Assembly: GCF_000472705.1 (NCBI RefSeq)
Contig: NZ_AXAE01000024.1
Location: 62,001 to 126,000 of the forward strand
DNA: 64,000 nt
Reading direction: 5' to 3'
Source of the DNA: Mesorhizobium erdmanii USDA 3471
Lineage (GTDB): Bacteria > Pseudomonadota > Alphaproteobacteria > Rhizobiales > Rhizobiaceae
Part shown: one piece after another, positions 17,661 through 26,179 of the stretch
Position numbering within the stretch: the stretch's first letter is position 1
How the letters are laid out: each line of letters opens with the position of its first letter
Program-made: the position numbers and the translations under genes
Notes under the pieces: generated by a model
The model's database searches: none
What the model was told of the DNA's origin: nothing
What the model saw: only the letters and a program-made list of their open reading frames with translations

Positions 17661-18011
17661 TCAGATGGGCAGTTCATGGGCCCTGGCGATGATACCATCG
17701 CCGAAGCGCTCGACAAAGAGCGCGCCCTCCACCGTGCGCTTGATCAGCACGTTGCGCTTGTCGAGTTCGTCGCGATGGCGCGATACCAGCTTCAGCGCGC
17801 CCATCGTGTCGAGCGCGCGGGTGATGACCGGCTTGGTGACGTTGAGGCGGGCGGCGAGCCCGCGAACCGTATGCGGCGGCGGATCGAGATAGATGGTGAA
17901 CAGGATTGCCGTCTGGCGCATGGTCAGATCGGGCTCGTCGTCGCGCACCTGCGACAGCATCACCTGCTGCCACAGTCGCAAGGCCTGGCTCGGGCGCATC
18001 GCAATCGACAT
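17661..18011 (-). CDS. MarR-like winged-helix transcriptional regulator
   Basis: A 116-residue protein with a winged helix-turn-helix: MRQTAILFTIYL, HTVRGLAARLNVTKPVITRALDTMGALKLVSRHRDELDKRNVLIKRT. The helix-turn-helix, a wing with basic/acidic residues (RDELDKRN) and the small size fit a short MarR-type regulator. It sits between the M17 aminopeptidase and NlpC/P60 genes on the same strand, so it may autoregulate this peptidase operon (inference). No ligand can be proposed. Confidence 0.75.
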   Translation of the reverse strand: MSIAMRPSQALRLWQQVMLSQVRDDEPDLTMRQTAILFTIYLDPPPHTVRGLAARLNVTKPVITRALDTMGALKLVSRHRDELDKRNVLIKRTVEGALFVERFGDGIIARAHELPI

Positions 18012-18083
18012 CGCGCCAGCATGACGGCAAATTGTTTCGGTTCCGTTTCAGTTTAAGCGATTTGCCGGCCTGCGGCTGCCACA

Positions 18084-19448
18084 TCAGCCAAATCGTGTCG
18101 AGATAATCCGTTCCAGGGCCCGAATGCCCTGCGCCTCGCCACCGGCGGGACCATAGGGACGGTCGGCGGGATTCCAGGCGAAGATATCGAAATGCGCCCA
18201 GTTCGCCGTCTTCTCGACAAAACGCTTGAGGAACAGCGCCGCCGTGATCGAACCGGCGAACCCGTCCGTGGTGACGTTGTTGATGTCGGCGATCTTCGAC
18301 GACAGTTTCGCGTCGTAAGGCCGCCACAGCGGCATGCGCCATAGCGGATCCTCGACCGCGAGCGATGCCGCCGCCAGATCCGAGGCCAGCGCCTCGTCCC
18401 CGGTGTAGAAAGGCGGCAGGTCCGGGCCAAGCGCGACACGGGCGGCTCCGGTCAGCGTCGCCATGTCGACAAGGAGCTGTGGTTCCTCGTCGTCGGCCAG
18501 CGCCAGCGCATCGCCGAGCACGAGCCGCCCTTCGGCGTCCGTGTTGCCTATCTCGACAGTGATGCCGTTGCGGCTCGTCAGCACGTCACCGGGCCGAAAA
18601 GCGTTGCCGGCAATCGAATTCTCCACCGCGGGGATCAGCACGCGCAGCCGCACGTTCAGCCCAGCCGCCATGATCATCGAGGCCAGGCCAAGCACATTGG
18701 CCGCGCCGCCCATATCCTTCTTCATCAACAGCATGCCGGATGATGGCTTGATGTCGAGACCGCCGGTATCGAAGCAGACGCCCTTGCCGACCAGCGTCAC
18801 CTTCGGCGCGCCCTCTTGTCCCCAGATCATGTCAATCAGGCGCGGCGCCCCAACGGAGGCCCGGCCGACGGCGTGGATCATCGGAAAATTCCGCGTCAGC
18901 AACTCGTCGCCCTTGACCACCGAGACTTCGGCCTTGTGAGCGCCGGCCAGGGTCCGCGCCGCCGTCTCCAGGTCATCCGGCCCCATGTCGCTGGTCGGTG
19001 TGTTGACGAGGTCGCGGGCCAGAAAGACGCCATCGGTGATGCGGCGAACGCGCGCCGCATCGACACCGGCCGGAAGGCCGAAGCGCAGCGCCTTGCCCGG
19101 TTTCTTGCCGTAGCGGGTAAAGACATAGCCACCGAGCGCCAAGGCGATTGCCGCGAGTTCCGGCTCGGCAGGGGTCGAGGCGAAATGCCAGTCGCCTTCC
19201 GGCAAGGCTTTCGACAATGCGCCGAGCGCCAACGCGCCCTCCCCGTCACCGATACCGAACAGCGCGCCGGCAAGCGCGCCGTTTTCGCCGGGCACGGCCA
19301 ACGTCCTGGCTGCCTCGCCGGAAAAGCCATTGGCCTTGGCCCATGCGACGGCAGGTGGCGGAAGGCCCGCGGTCTCCAGACCATCACGGGCCACCAGATG
19401 TACCGGCAGCGCAGCTTGCAATTTCGTCTCGACGAGTTCGACAGGCAT
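18084..19448 (-). CDS. M17 leucyl aminopeptidase family protein
   Basis: A 454-residue metallopeptidase. The two-metal signatures of family M17 are present: GKGVCFDTGGLDIKPSSG with Lys and Asp ligands, MKKDMGGAA, and NTDAEGRLVLGDAL. The N-terminal domain is more variable, as usual. Family members release N-terminal residues from peptides in the cytoplasm. It lies upstream of the MarR-like and NlpC/P60 genes with a short gap, suggesting a peptide or cell-wall peptide turnover operon. It is not necessarily PepA, so no symbol is given. Confidence 0.9.
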   Translation of the reverse strand: MPVELVETKLQAALPVHLVARDGLETAGLPPPAVAWAKANGFSGEAARTLAVPGENGALAGALFGIGDGEGALALGALSKALPEGDWHFASTPAEPELAAIALALGGYVFTRYGKKPGKALRFGLPAGVDAARVRRITDGVFLARDLVNTPTSDMGPDDLETAARTLAGAHKAEVSVVKGDELLTRNFPMIHAVGRASVGAPRLIDMIWGQEGAPKVTLVGKGVCFDTGGLDIKPSSGMLLMKKDMGGAANVLGLASMIMAAGLNVRLRVLIPAVENSIAGNAFRPGDVLTSRNGITVEIGNTDAEGRLVLGDALALADDEEPQLLVDMATLTGAARVALGPDLPPFYTGDEALASDLAAASLAVEDPLWRMPLWRPYDAKLSSKIADINNVTTDGFAGSITAALFLKRFVEKTANWAHFDIFAWNPADRPYGPAGGEAQGIRALERIISTRFG

Positions 19449-19577
19449 CCGATGTTCTCCTGCCGACCCTTCGCGAGTCGGCGCTTCTTAACTCTCCGTT
19501 AGGGTTAACAGAATATTTCTGCGGGAGGGAAGATGGCCACGCAATGGCCGCGCGCATGAATGGAGGCCAGGGTGCCG

Positions 19578-20399
19578 ATGCCGACCAACCGCACGATGAC
19601 TCTCAGGGGAAAGCGGCTCATCACCACGGCTCTCATGCTGGCGCTCGCCGCTGGCGTCGCCGGTTGCGGCACCGACAAAATGAGCACCGGTTCGATCGGC
19701 CGAACCAGCGGCAAGCCGCTGGACACGATGTCGGCGGGCGAATTGCACAATGCTACCGCCGTGCTTGGCCAGTCTTATGCGAAAAATCCCAACGACAAGC
19801 GCATCGCGACCAATTTCGCCGCGGCGTTGCAGATGGACGGCGATGCCGACCAGTCGCTTGCCGTGATGCGCAAGCTGGCAATCGTCTACCCCAAGGACCG
19901 CGACGTGCTCGCGGCCTACGGCAAGGCGCTCGCCGCCAACGGCCAGTTCGAGGCCGCGCTCGACGCCGTGCGCCGCGCCCAGACGCCGGAATATCCCGAC
20001 TGGAAGCTGGTGTCGGCGGAAGCCGCCATCCTTGATCAGATCGGTCAGAAGGACGAGGCTCGCCAGCTCTACCGCAAGGCCCTTGAACTCAAGCCGAACG
20101 AACCCTCGGTTCTCTCCAACCTCGGCATGTCCTATGTGCTGGAGGGGGATCTGCGCACCGCCGAGACCTACATGCGTTCGGCCGCCCAGCAGCCGGGCGC
20201 CGACAGCCGTGTGCGCCAGAACCTGGCATTGGTCGTCGGCCTGCAGGGACGCTTCGACGAGGCCGAGAAGATCGCCTCGCAGGAACTTTCGCCCGAGCAG
20301 GCACAGGCCAATGTCGCCTATCTGAGGCAGATGCTGGCCCAGCAGAATGCCTGGAGCCAGCTCAAGGATCAGGACAAGTCGAAGCCGGCAACCAACTGA
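19578..20399 (+). CDS. tadD: TadD-like TPR lipoprotein of the Tad pilus locus
   Basis: A 273-residue secreted lipoprotein: basic N-terminus, hydrophobic segment and lipobox LAAGVAGC with Cys30. Tetratricopeptide repeats follow (SLAVMRKLAIVYPKDRDVLAAYGKALAANGQFEAAL, ARQLYRKALELKPNEPSVLSNLGMSYVLEGDLRTAETYM). TadD is the outer-membrane-associated TPR pilotin-like protein of Tad systems. ATG 19578 has AGGG five bases upstream and GGAGG eleven upstream, better than the in-frame ATG at 19560. It converges on tadC, separated by a strong hairpin. Confidence 0.85.
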   Translation: MPTNRTMTLRGKRLITTALMLALAAGVAGCGTDKMSTGSIGRTSGKPLDTMSAGELHNATAVLGQSYAKNPNDKRIATNFAAALQMDGDADQSLAVMRKLAIVYPKDRDVLAAYGKALAANGQFEAALDAVRRAQTPEYPDWKLVSAEAAILDQIGQKDEARQLYRKALELKPNEPSVLSNLGMSYVLEGDLRTAETYMRSAAQQPGADSRVRQNLALVVGLQGRFDEAEKIASQELSPEQAQANVAYLRQMLAQQNAWSQLKDQDKSKPATN

Positions 20400-20423
20400 C
20401 ACGGCGATTTCGGCATCAAGTTG

Positions 20424-20449
20424 AAGCCGCGCTGCATGAAGCGCGGCTT
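20424..20449. terminator. terminator between convergent tadD and tadC
   Basis: Perfect 10-bp stem AAGCCGCGCT / AGCGCGGCTT with a 6-nt loop, followed by TTCGTACTTTT. It lies 25 bp after the tadD stop and 30 bp from the tadC end, so it may act in both directions. Confidence 0.7.
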
Positions 20450-20480
20450 TCGTACTTTTCACAGGAATTTTCCGTGGCGT

Positions 20481-21506
20481 TTATTGGCTGGTTGACGCCG
20501 CCGCCCCCGAATGATCGCCGAAGATGCCGCGCTGGCTGACCTGGATACCGGCAGGGCCCAGGATGATGGCGAAAAGCACAGGCAGGAAGAACAGGATCAT
20601 CGGCACGGTGAGCTTGGGCGGCAAGGCGGCCGCCTTCTTCTCGGCGGCGTTCATGCGCTGGTCACGGCTCTCGGCAGCGAGAACACGCAACGCATGCGCC
20701 ACCGGCGTGCCGTAACGCTCGGCCTGGACAAGCGCCTGCGACACCGATTTGACCGATTCCAGCCCAGTACGGCTCGCAAGATTCTCGTAGGCCTGCTTGC
20801 GCTCCTGCAAATAGGAGAGCTCGGCATTGGTCAGGATGAATTCTTCCGCCAGAGCCACCGACTGCGCGCCGATCTCGTCGGCGACCTTGCGCAGCGCTGC
20901 CTCCACCGACATGCCTGATTCCACGCAGATCAGCATGAGATCGAGCGCATCGGGCCAAGCCATCTGGATCGACTGCTTGCGCTTGGTGGCGCGGTTGTTG
21001 ACATAGACGACCGGCGCGTAAAAGCCGCCATAGGCAACGAGGATGCAAACGAACAACCGGACGACCAGCGGCTTGTCCGGCAACCCTCCCATCACGAATA
21101 TGTAGACCAGAGCCAGCGCGAAGCCGACGAAAGGCAGCACGAGACGGAAGAAGAGAAACCGCGTCAGCGGGTTCTGTCCCCGGAAGCCGGCAACCTTGAG
21201 CTTCTGCAGGGTGCTCTCGTCGGCCAGTGCGCGGCGCAGATCGAGCCGGTCGACGATGTTGCGCATGCCGACCGACTGCTCTTCACGCAGACCCTTACGA
21301 CGGCGATCGGCCTCGCTTGCAAGCCGCGCGCGTTGCTTGGCGCGAAGCTCGTCACGCTCCAGCGCGACCGACTTCATGCGTGCCTTCAGTTGGTTGCCGC
21401 CAAACGCCGGCAGCAGAGTAAAGACGGTCGCGAACACGGCGATGGCGACCAGCAGCGCGATCAGCAGGCTGGGATCAGTCAGTGACTTGACGACTTGTTC
21501 GCTCAT
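20481..21506 (-). CDS. tadC: TadC, type II secretion F-family inner membrane platform protein
   Basis: A 341-residue protein with an N-terminal TM helix (LLIALLVAIAVFATVF), a central GspF/T2SSF cytoplasmic helical domain (WPDALDLMLICVESGMSVEAALRKVADEIG) and hydrophobic segments on both sides, the last being VPMILFFLPVLFAIILGPAGIQ. Together with TadB it forms the inner-membrane platform on which the CpaF ATPase drives Flp pilus assembly. It lies nine bases after tadB, at the end of the leftward operon. Confidence 0.92.
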   Translation of the reverse strand: MSEQVVKSLTDPSLLIALLVAIAVFATVFTLLPAFGGNQLKARMKSVALERDELRAKQRARLASEADRRRKGLREEQSVGMRNIVDRLDLRRALADESTLQKLKVAGFRGQNPLTRFLFFRLVLPFVGFALALVYIFVMGGLPDKPLVVRLFVCILVAYGGFYAPVVYVNNRATKRKQSIQMAWPDALDLMLICVESGMSVEAALRKVADEIGAQSVALAEEFILTNAELSYLQERKQAYENLASRTGLESVKSVSQALVQAERYGTPVAHALRVLAAESRDQRMNAAEKKAAALPPKLTVPMILFFLPVLFAIILGPAGIQVSQRGIFGDHSGAAASTSQ

Positions 21507-21515
21507 GTCGCGGCC

Positions 21516-22529
21516 CTAGACATCAAAGTTCATCATCTTGCGCATCACGAAGATGCCAATCATCATCCAGACACCCGAGACGCCGAGGATCAGATTGCCG
21601 ATGCTGGTTGTGAACAGCGGCAACATGTAATTCGGGCTAGAGAGGTACACCAGGAAGGCAACGATGAAGGGCAGCGCACCGATGATGGCGGCGGACGCTT
21701 TCGCCTCCATCGACAGCGCCTGAACCTTTGCCTTCATCTTCTTGCGATCACGAAGCACGCGCGAAAGGTTGCCCAGTGCCTCGGACAGATTGCCGCCCGC
21801 CTGCGACTGGATCTGGATGACGATACCGAAGAAACTTGCCTCTGTGCACGGCATGGTTTCGGGCATGCGCAAGGTCGCATCGGGTATCGACAGGCCCATC
21901 TGCTGCGAATCGACGATACGGCGAAACTCGGTCTTCACCGGCTCAGGGGATTCGTTGGCGATCAGGCGCACGGCATCGTTCAGCGGCAGGCCGGACTTGA
22001 CCGCGCGCACGATGATGTCGAGGGCGTTTGGGAATTCGTTGAGGAAAGCCTTGACCCGGCGCGTGCGGCGAAACGAGACGAACCAGCGCGGCAGGCCGAG
22101 CGCGCCAGCCAACAACACGCCTGGCAGAACAAGCATCGGCGCCCCGGCCATGAAGGCGACAATTGTCAGCGCGAGCCCGCATATGGCGGAATAGATGTAG
22201 AAACGTTCGACCGTAACCTTCATCCCAGCCTGGCGAAGCTGGGCCTTCAGTGGCGGCTTCTTGACGGCAAGGTCCTTGGTTTTCTGCTTCTCGTCGAGTT
22301 CCTTCAGGGAATCCTGGACCGATTTACGGCGCTTGGCAGCGTCCACCGCGCGGTCGCGCGTTGCCTTGACGACGGAGCGGTCCGTCTCCGCGGCCTTGAT
22401 CGTTTCAAGCCGCTTACCCGCATGTTTCTCGTTGCTGATCTGGTTGAACAGGAAAGCATAGGCGACCGCGCCGGCGCTGAAGCCGGCGAGCACGACAAAC
22501 GCCAATACGGTGCCGTCAATTCCAAACAT
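21516..22529 (-). CDS. tadB: TadB, type II secretion F-family inner membrane platform protein
   Basis: A 337-residue paralogue of TadC. It has an N-terminal TM helix, a basic linker, two central helices (FYIYSAICGLALTIVAFMAG) and the T2SSF domain FPNALDIIVRAVKSGLPLNDAVRLIANESPEPV, then a C-terminal hydrophobic pair. It pairs with TadC in the Tad platform. Located between cpaF and tadC with short gaps, as in other rhizobial Tad loci. Confidence 0.92.
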   Translation of the reverse strand: MFGIDGTVLAFVVLAGFSAGAVAYAFLFNQISNEKHAGKRLETIKAAETDRSVVKATRDRAVDAAKRRKSVQDSLKELDEKQKTKDLAVKKPPLKAQLRQAGMKVTVERFYIYSAICGLALTIVAFMAGAPMLVLPGVLLAGALGLPRWFVSFRRTRRVKAFLNEFPNALDIIVRAVKSGLPLNDAVRLIANESPEPVKTEFRRIVDSQQMGLSIPDATLRMPETMPCTEASFFGIVIQIQSQAGGNLSEALGNLSRVLRDRKKMKAKVQALSMEAKASAAIIGALPFIVAFLVYLSSPNYMLPLFTTSIGNLILGVSGVWMMIGIFVMRKMMNFDV

Positions 22530-22558
22530 CGACCAGAACCTTCACGCCCGCGGATACC

Positions 22559-24064
22559 TCAGTCAGCTCGTTTCTCCATCGCCTCGAGCGCGGTGGCGAG
22601 GCGTTGTTCCTCGCCGTAGTAACGAGCACGCTCCCAGAAATGCGGGCGGCCGATGCCGGTCGAGACGTGTTCGCCCAGCAGCCTGCCGTTGGCGTCTTCA
22701 CCCTTGATGTTGTAGAGGACGATATCCTGGGTGATGATGACGTCGCCTTCCATGCCGATCACTTCGGTGATGTGGGTGATGCGACGCGATCCGTCGCGCA
22801 GACGTGCCGCCTGGATGATCACGTCGACGGAGCCGACGACGATTTCGCGCACGGTTTTCTGTGGCAGCGAATAACCACCCATGGCGATCATGGATTCGAT
22901 GCGGTTCAGGCATTCGCGCGGGCTGTTCGAGTGGATCGTCCCCATCGAGCCGTCATGGCCGGTGTTCATCGCCTGCAGAAGATCGAACACCTCGGGTCCG
23001 CGCACTTCGCCGACGATGATGCGCTCGGGCCGCATGCGCAGGCAGTTCTTGACCAGGTCGCGCATCGTCACCTCGCCTTCGCCTTCGAGGTTGGGCGGAC
23101 GGGTTTCAAGGCGCACGACGTGCGGCTGCTGCAATTGTAATTCAGCCGAGTCCTCGCAGGTGATGACGCGCTCGTCGCGGTCGATGTAGTTGGTCAGGCA
23201 GTTGAGCAGCGTCGTCTTGCCCGAACCGGTACCGCCCGAGATGACGATGTTGCAGCGGACGCGGCCGATGATCTTGAGGACTTCGGCGCCCTGCGGCGAG
23301 ATCGCGCCGAACCTGACCAGCTGATCGAGCGTCAGCTTGTCCTTCTTGAATTTGCGGATGGTGAGCGCGGTGCCGTCGATGGCGAGCGGCGGCGCGATGA
23401 CATTGACACGGGAGCCGTCGGGAAGACGAGCGTCGCAGATCGGGCTGGATTCATCGACACGGCGGCCAACCTGGCTGACAATGCGCTGGCAGATGTTCAG
23501 AAGCTGCTGGTTGTCACGAAAGCGGATGGTGGTCTGCTCGACCTTGCCGTTGACTTCGATGTAGACGTTCTTGGACCCGTTGACCATGATGTCGGCGATA
23601 TCGTCACGGGCGAGCAATGGCTCGAGCGGTCCATAACCAAGCACATCGTTGCAGATGTCCTCGAGCAGTTCCTCCTGCTCGGCGATCGACATCGCGAAAT
23701 TCTTGATCGCGATGATGTCGTTGACGATGTCGCGGATTTCCTCGCGCGCGCTTTCGGGGTCGAGCTTGGCGAGCTGCGACAGGTCGATCGTGTCGATGAG
23801 CGCCGAGAAAACCTGGCTCTTGGTGTCGTAGTAGGTTTCGCTTTTCTCTCGGCCCCGCTTCGGCTCCGGCGCGATGGGCGGCGCTTCGACCGCGCGGCGA
23901 GCCGGCGGCGCGACAGGTGCGCTTGGCTGCGGCGACGCCGTTGGCCGGGCAAGAACCGCCGTATCCGCCGGACCCGCAGGCGGCGGCGCGGCTGGCGCCG
24001 GTGCTGGCTGGCGGAATTCCGGCGTGAACCGGTTGCCGTCGTCGTTGCCTCTTTTACCGAACAT
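22559..24064 (-). CDS. cpaF: CpaF/TadA secretion ATPase of the Tad pilus
   Basis: A 501-residue hexameric secretion ATPase. The N-terminal 80 residues are Pro/Ala-rich and probably disordered. The core has Walker A ISGGTGSGKTTLLN (near residue 275), an Asp box (VITCEDSAELQLQ), Walker B (RPERIIVGEVRGPE) and a His box (NTGHDGSMGTIHSNS). It powers Flp pilin polymerisation at the inner membrane with TadB/TadC. It follows cpaE by 23 bp. Confidence 0.95.
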   Translation of the reverse strand: MFGKRGNDDGNRFTPEFRQPAPAPAAPPPAGPADTAVLARPTASPQPSAPVAPPARRAVEAPPIAPEPKRGREKSETYYDTKSQVFSALIDTIDLSQLAKLDPESAREEIRDIVNDIIAIKNFAMSIAEQEELLEDICNDVLGYGPLEPLLARDDIADIMVNGSKNVYIEVNGKVEQTTIRFRDNQQLLNICQRIVSQVGRRVDESSPICDARLPDGSRVNVIAPPLAIDGTALTIRKFKKDKLTLDQLVRFGAISPQGAEVLKIIGRVRCNIVISGGTGSGKTTLLNCLTNYIDRDERVITCEDSAELQLQQPHVVRLETRPPNLEGEGEVTMRDLVKNCLRMRPERIIVGEVRGPEVFDLLQAMNTGHDGSMGTIHSNSPRECLNRIESMIAMGGYSLPQKTVREIVVGSVDVIIQAARLRDGSRRITHITEVIGMEGDVIITQDIVLYNIKGEDANGRLLGEHVSTGIGRPHFWERARYYGEEQRLATALEAMEKRAD

Positions 24065-24087
24065 GATCGACTACCGGTTCCAAAGCG

Positions 24088-25374
24088 TCACTTCTTGTTG
24101 CGTGAGAGTTTGCCGAGCAGACTGCCCAGGCCAGCCTTCTTTTTCGCCCGGATCTCGCTTCGCCCGGTCAGCACATGGGCAATCTCGTTGATGGTCGCGA
24201 CAACCGGGTTCTTGGCGTCCATTTCACCGAGCATACGCCCGTTGTTGGCGGCATTGCCGAACAGCAACGGATCGAAGCCGATGACCGACATCGGCGTCAG
24301 GCCGAGCGGTTCGGCGAAATCGGACGGCGAAATTTCCGGCCGCTTGGGAACGCCGGCCTGATTGATGATCAGCTTCGGCGGCGGGTCGTTGGGGCGAAGC
24401 CGCTTGAGCATGTCGACCAGGTTCTTGGTGTTGCGCAGATTGGCCAGTTCCGGCGTCGCGGTGATGACGATCTCGTCGGCCTTGACCAGCGTGTTCTTGG
24501 CCCAGCCTGTCCAGACATGGGGAACGTCCAGCACCAGAAGCGGCACGCTGCGCTGCGCGGTATCGACAAGTTGCGTAAAGGCATCGGGATCGAAGTCGTA
24601 GACGCGTTCCAGTGTCGAGGGCGCCGCGAGCAGCGACAGGTGCTCCGCGCACTGGGTCAGCAACCGGTCGAGATAGACTTCGTCGATGCGTTCGGGCGAG
24701 AACACCGCTTCAGCGATGCCTTGTGCCGGATCCTGGTCGAAATTGATGTTGGCCGTGCCGAAGGCGAGGTCGAGGTCGGCGACGACCACCTCGGACTTGA
24801 ACAGGGAGGACATCGCCCAGGCTACATTGTGGGCGATGGTGGAAGAGCCGACGCCGCCCTTGGCGCCTACAAAGGCCACGGAGCGGCCGAGCGGTTCGGC
24901 CTCCGGATCGACGAAAATCGACGAGACGACACTGACGATGTCGGCCATCGACACCGGCGCGATGACATATTCGGAGATGCCGGAGCGGATAAGCTCGCGA
25001 TAGAGACCAACGTCGTTGTAGTGGCCGATCACCACCACTTTCGAGGATGGATCGCAGTATTCCGAGAGCTGGGCGAGCTGCTCCAGCAATTGCTTTGGTT
25101 CGCTGCGTGACTCCAGCAGGATCAGGTTCGGCGTCGGCGCCGACTGATAGAACTCGATCGCGGTGGGAACGCCGCCCATATGGACCTTGAGATGCGCCTT
25201 GGTCATGCGGCGGTCCTCGCCGGCGCGCTCGACCGGATTGGCAACGCCCTCGGTCTCGCAGAATGCCTGGATCGAGATGCGCGGAACCGGGCGCAACGCC
25301 TGCATCGCGGCGATGTCCTGCGGCGATGTATCGCCGTCCACGGTGGCGTCATAGGCAAGGTTGCTCATGGTCAT
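24088..25374 (-). CDS. cpaE: CpaE/TadZ pilus localisation ATPase (MinD/ParA-like)
   Basis: A 428-residue protein. The N-terminal half has an atypical receiver-like fold (PNLILLESRSEPKQLLEQLAQLSEYC, VVVIGHYNDVGLYRELIRSGISEYVIAP). The C-terminal half is a P-loop ATPase with a deviant Walker A (GAKGGVGSSTIAHNVAW, near residue 170) and LVLDVPHVW. CpaE/TadZ places the Tad machinery at the cell pole. This suggests a functional tie to the PodJ-like polarity protein at the start of the window (inference). Confidence 0.92.
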   Translation of the reverse strand: MTMSNLAYDATVDGDTSPQDIAAMQALRPVPRISIQAFCETEGVANPVERAGEDRRMTKAHLKVHMGGVPTAIEFYQSAPTPNLILLESRSEPKQLLEQLAQLSEYCDPSSKVVVIGHYNDVGLYRELIRSGISEYVIAPVSMADIVSVVSSIFVDPEAEPLGRSVAFVGAKGGVGSSTIAHNVAWAMSSLFKSEVVVADLDLAFGTANINFDQDPAQGIAEAVFSPERIDEVYLDRLLTQCAEHLSLLAAPSTLERVYDFDPDAFTQLVDTAQRSVPLLVLDVPHVWTGWAKNTLVKADEIVITATPELANLRNTKNLVDMLKRLRPNDPPPKLIINQAGVPKRPEISPSDFAEPLGLTPMSVIGFDPLLFGNAANNGRMLGEMDAKNPVVATINEIAHVLTGRSEIRAKKKAGLGSLLGKLSRNKK

Positions 25375-25427
25375 GCTCTTTTCCGTGGCCTGTTCTTTCC
25401 GTGGCTTCTTTTCCTCGAGGGCTCGGC

Positions 25428-26165
25428 TCAGTACGTCACTTCCGAATTGCCGAGGAATTCACCCGAAATACCTCTGCTGCGGTAGACATCGATCACCGCG
25501 CCACGGTTTTCCGCGTCGATGGTGGTCTGCTTGCGTGGCCCGAGCAGGTCGGCAGGGTTGGCCATCTGCGCGGCAAGATTGTTCTGATAGGAGCAGCCGA
25601 AGTCGGCGTAGTGCTTGTTCTCCGACGTCTCGGTCAGATCGTCGGGCCAGCGGCCGCATTTGTCGGTCTGGGCCCTCACCGCGATGAAGGAGACGCGAAC
25701 CGGGGCGGACGACTCGCTCGATCCAGCCTGATAGGAGACAACGACGATGCGGTTGCGCTTGATGCCGCTCGCGACCGCGAGCCTGGCAAAATCACGGCCG
25801 GCCGCCCTTGCGGCAACCTCATTCGCCGATCCGCTCGGAATCTGGATCGTCAGAGTCGGAGAGGCACTCTTGTCATAGCCGTCGAGGAAACCGAGCAGCG
25901 TGTCGCGCTGCGAACCGGTCATGCCGCGGTCGCCGGCGCCGACAGGCAGGTCGATCTTCTGGTTCTTCTCGGCGATGACGATCGGATGATTGGTGCGGTA
26001 GTCGTCCGGAATGGCGCCAACGGTGATGCTGTCGCGCTGGGCGCAGCCGGCCAGCAAGGCCGTCACCGCGACCGCCAGGAGCGGCAACGCCCGCAGGCCC
26101 ACCCGCGAACGGCTGGTGCGCATCGTTGCTACGGTGGTGCTTGTCTTCAACGCTGACTGAGACAT
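25428..26165 (-). CDS. cpaD: CpaD pilus assembly lipoprotein
   Basis: A 245-residue lipoprotein: basic N-terminus, hydrophobic segment and lipobox ALLAGC with Cys41. The mature part has the CpaD/TadD-OM family features HPIVIAEKNQKIDLPVG and FGCSYQNNLAAQMANPADLLGPR. It is an outer-membrane component near the CpaC secretin. Start choice is open: ATG 26165 with GGGAAAG upstream, or GTG 26183, which overlaps the cpaC stop by four bases (GTGA) and would add six residues. Confidence 0.9.
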   Translation of the reverse strand: MSQSALKTSTTVATMRTSRSRVGLRALPLLAVAVTALLAGCAQRDSITVGAIPDDYRTNHPIVIAEKNQKIDLPVGAGDRGMTGSQRDTLLGFLDGYDKSASPTLTIQIPSGSANEVAARAAGRDFARLAVASGIKRNRIVVVSYQAGSSESSAPVRVSFIAVRAQTDKCGRWPDDLTETSENKHYADFGCSYQNNLAAQMANPADLLGPRKQTTIDAENRGAVIDVYRSRGISGEFLGNSEVTY

Positions 26166-26179
26166 GTCCGCTTTCCCAT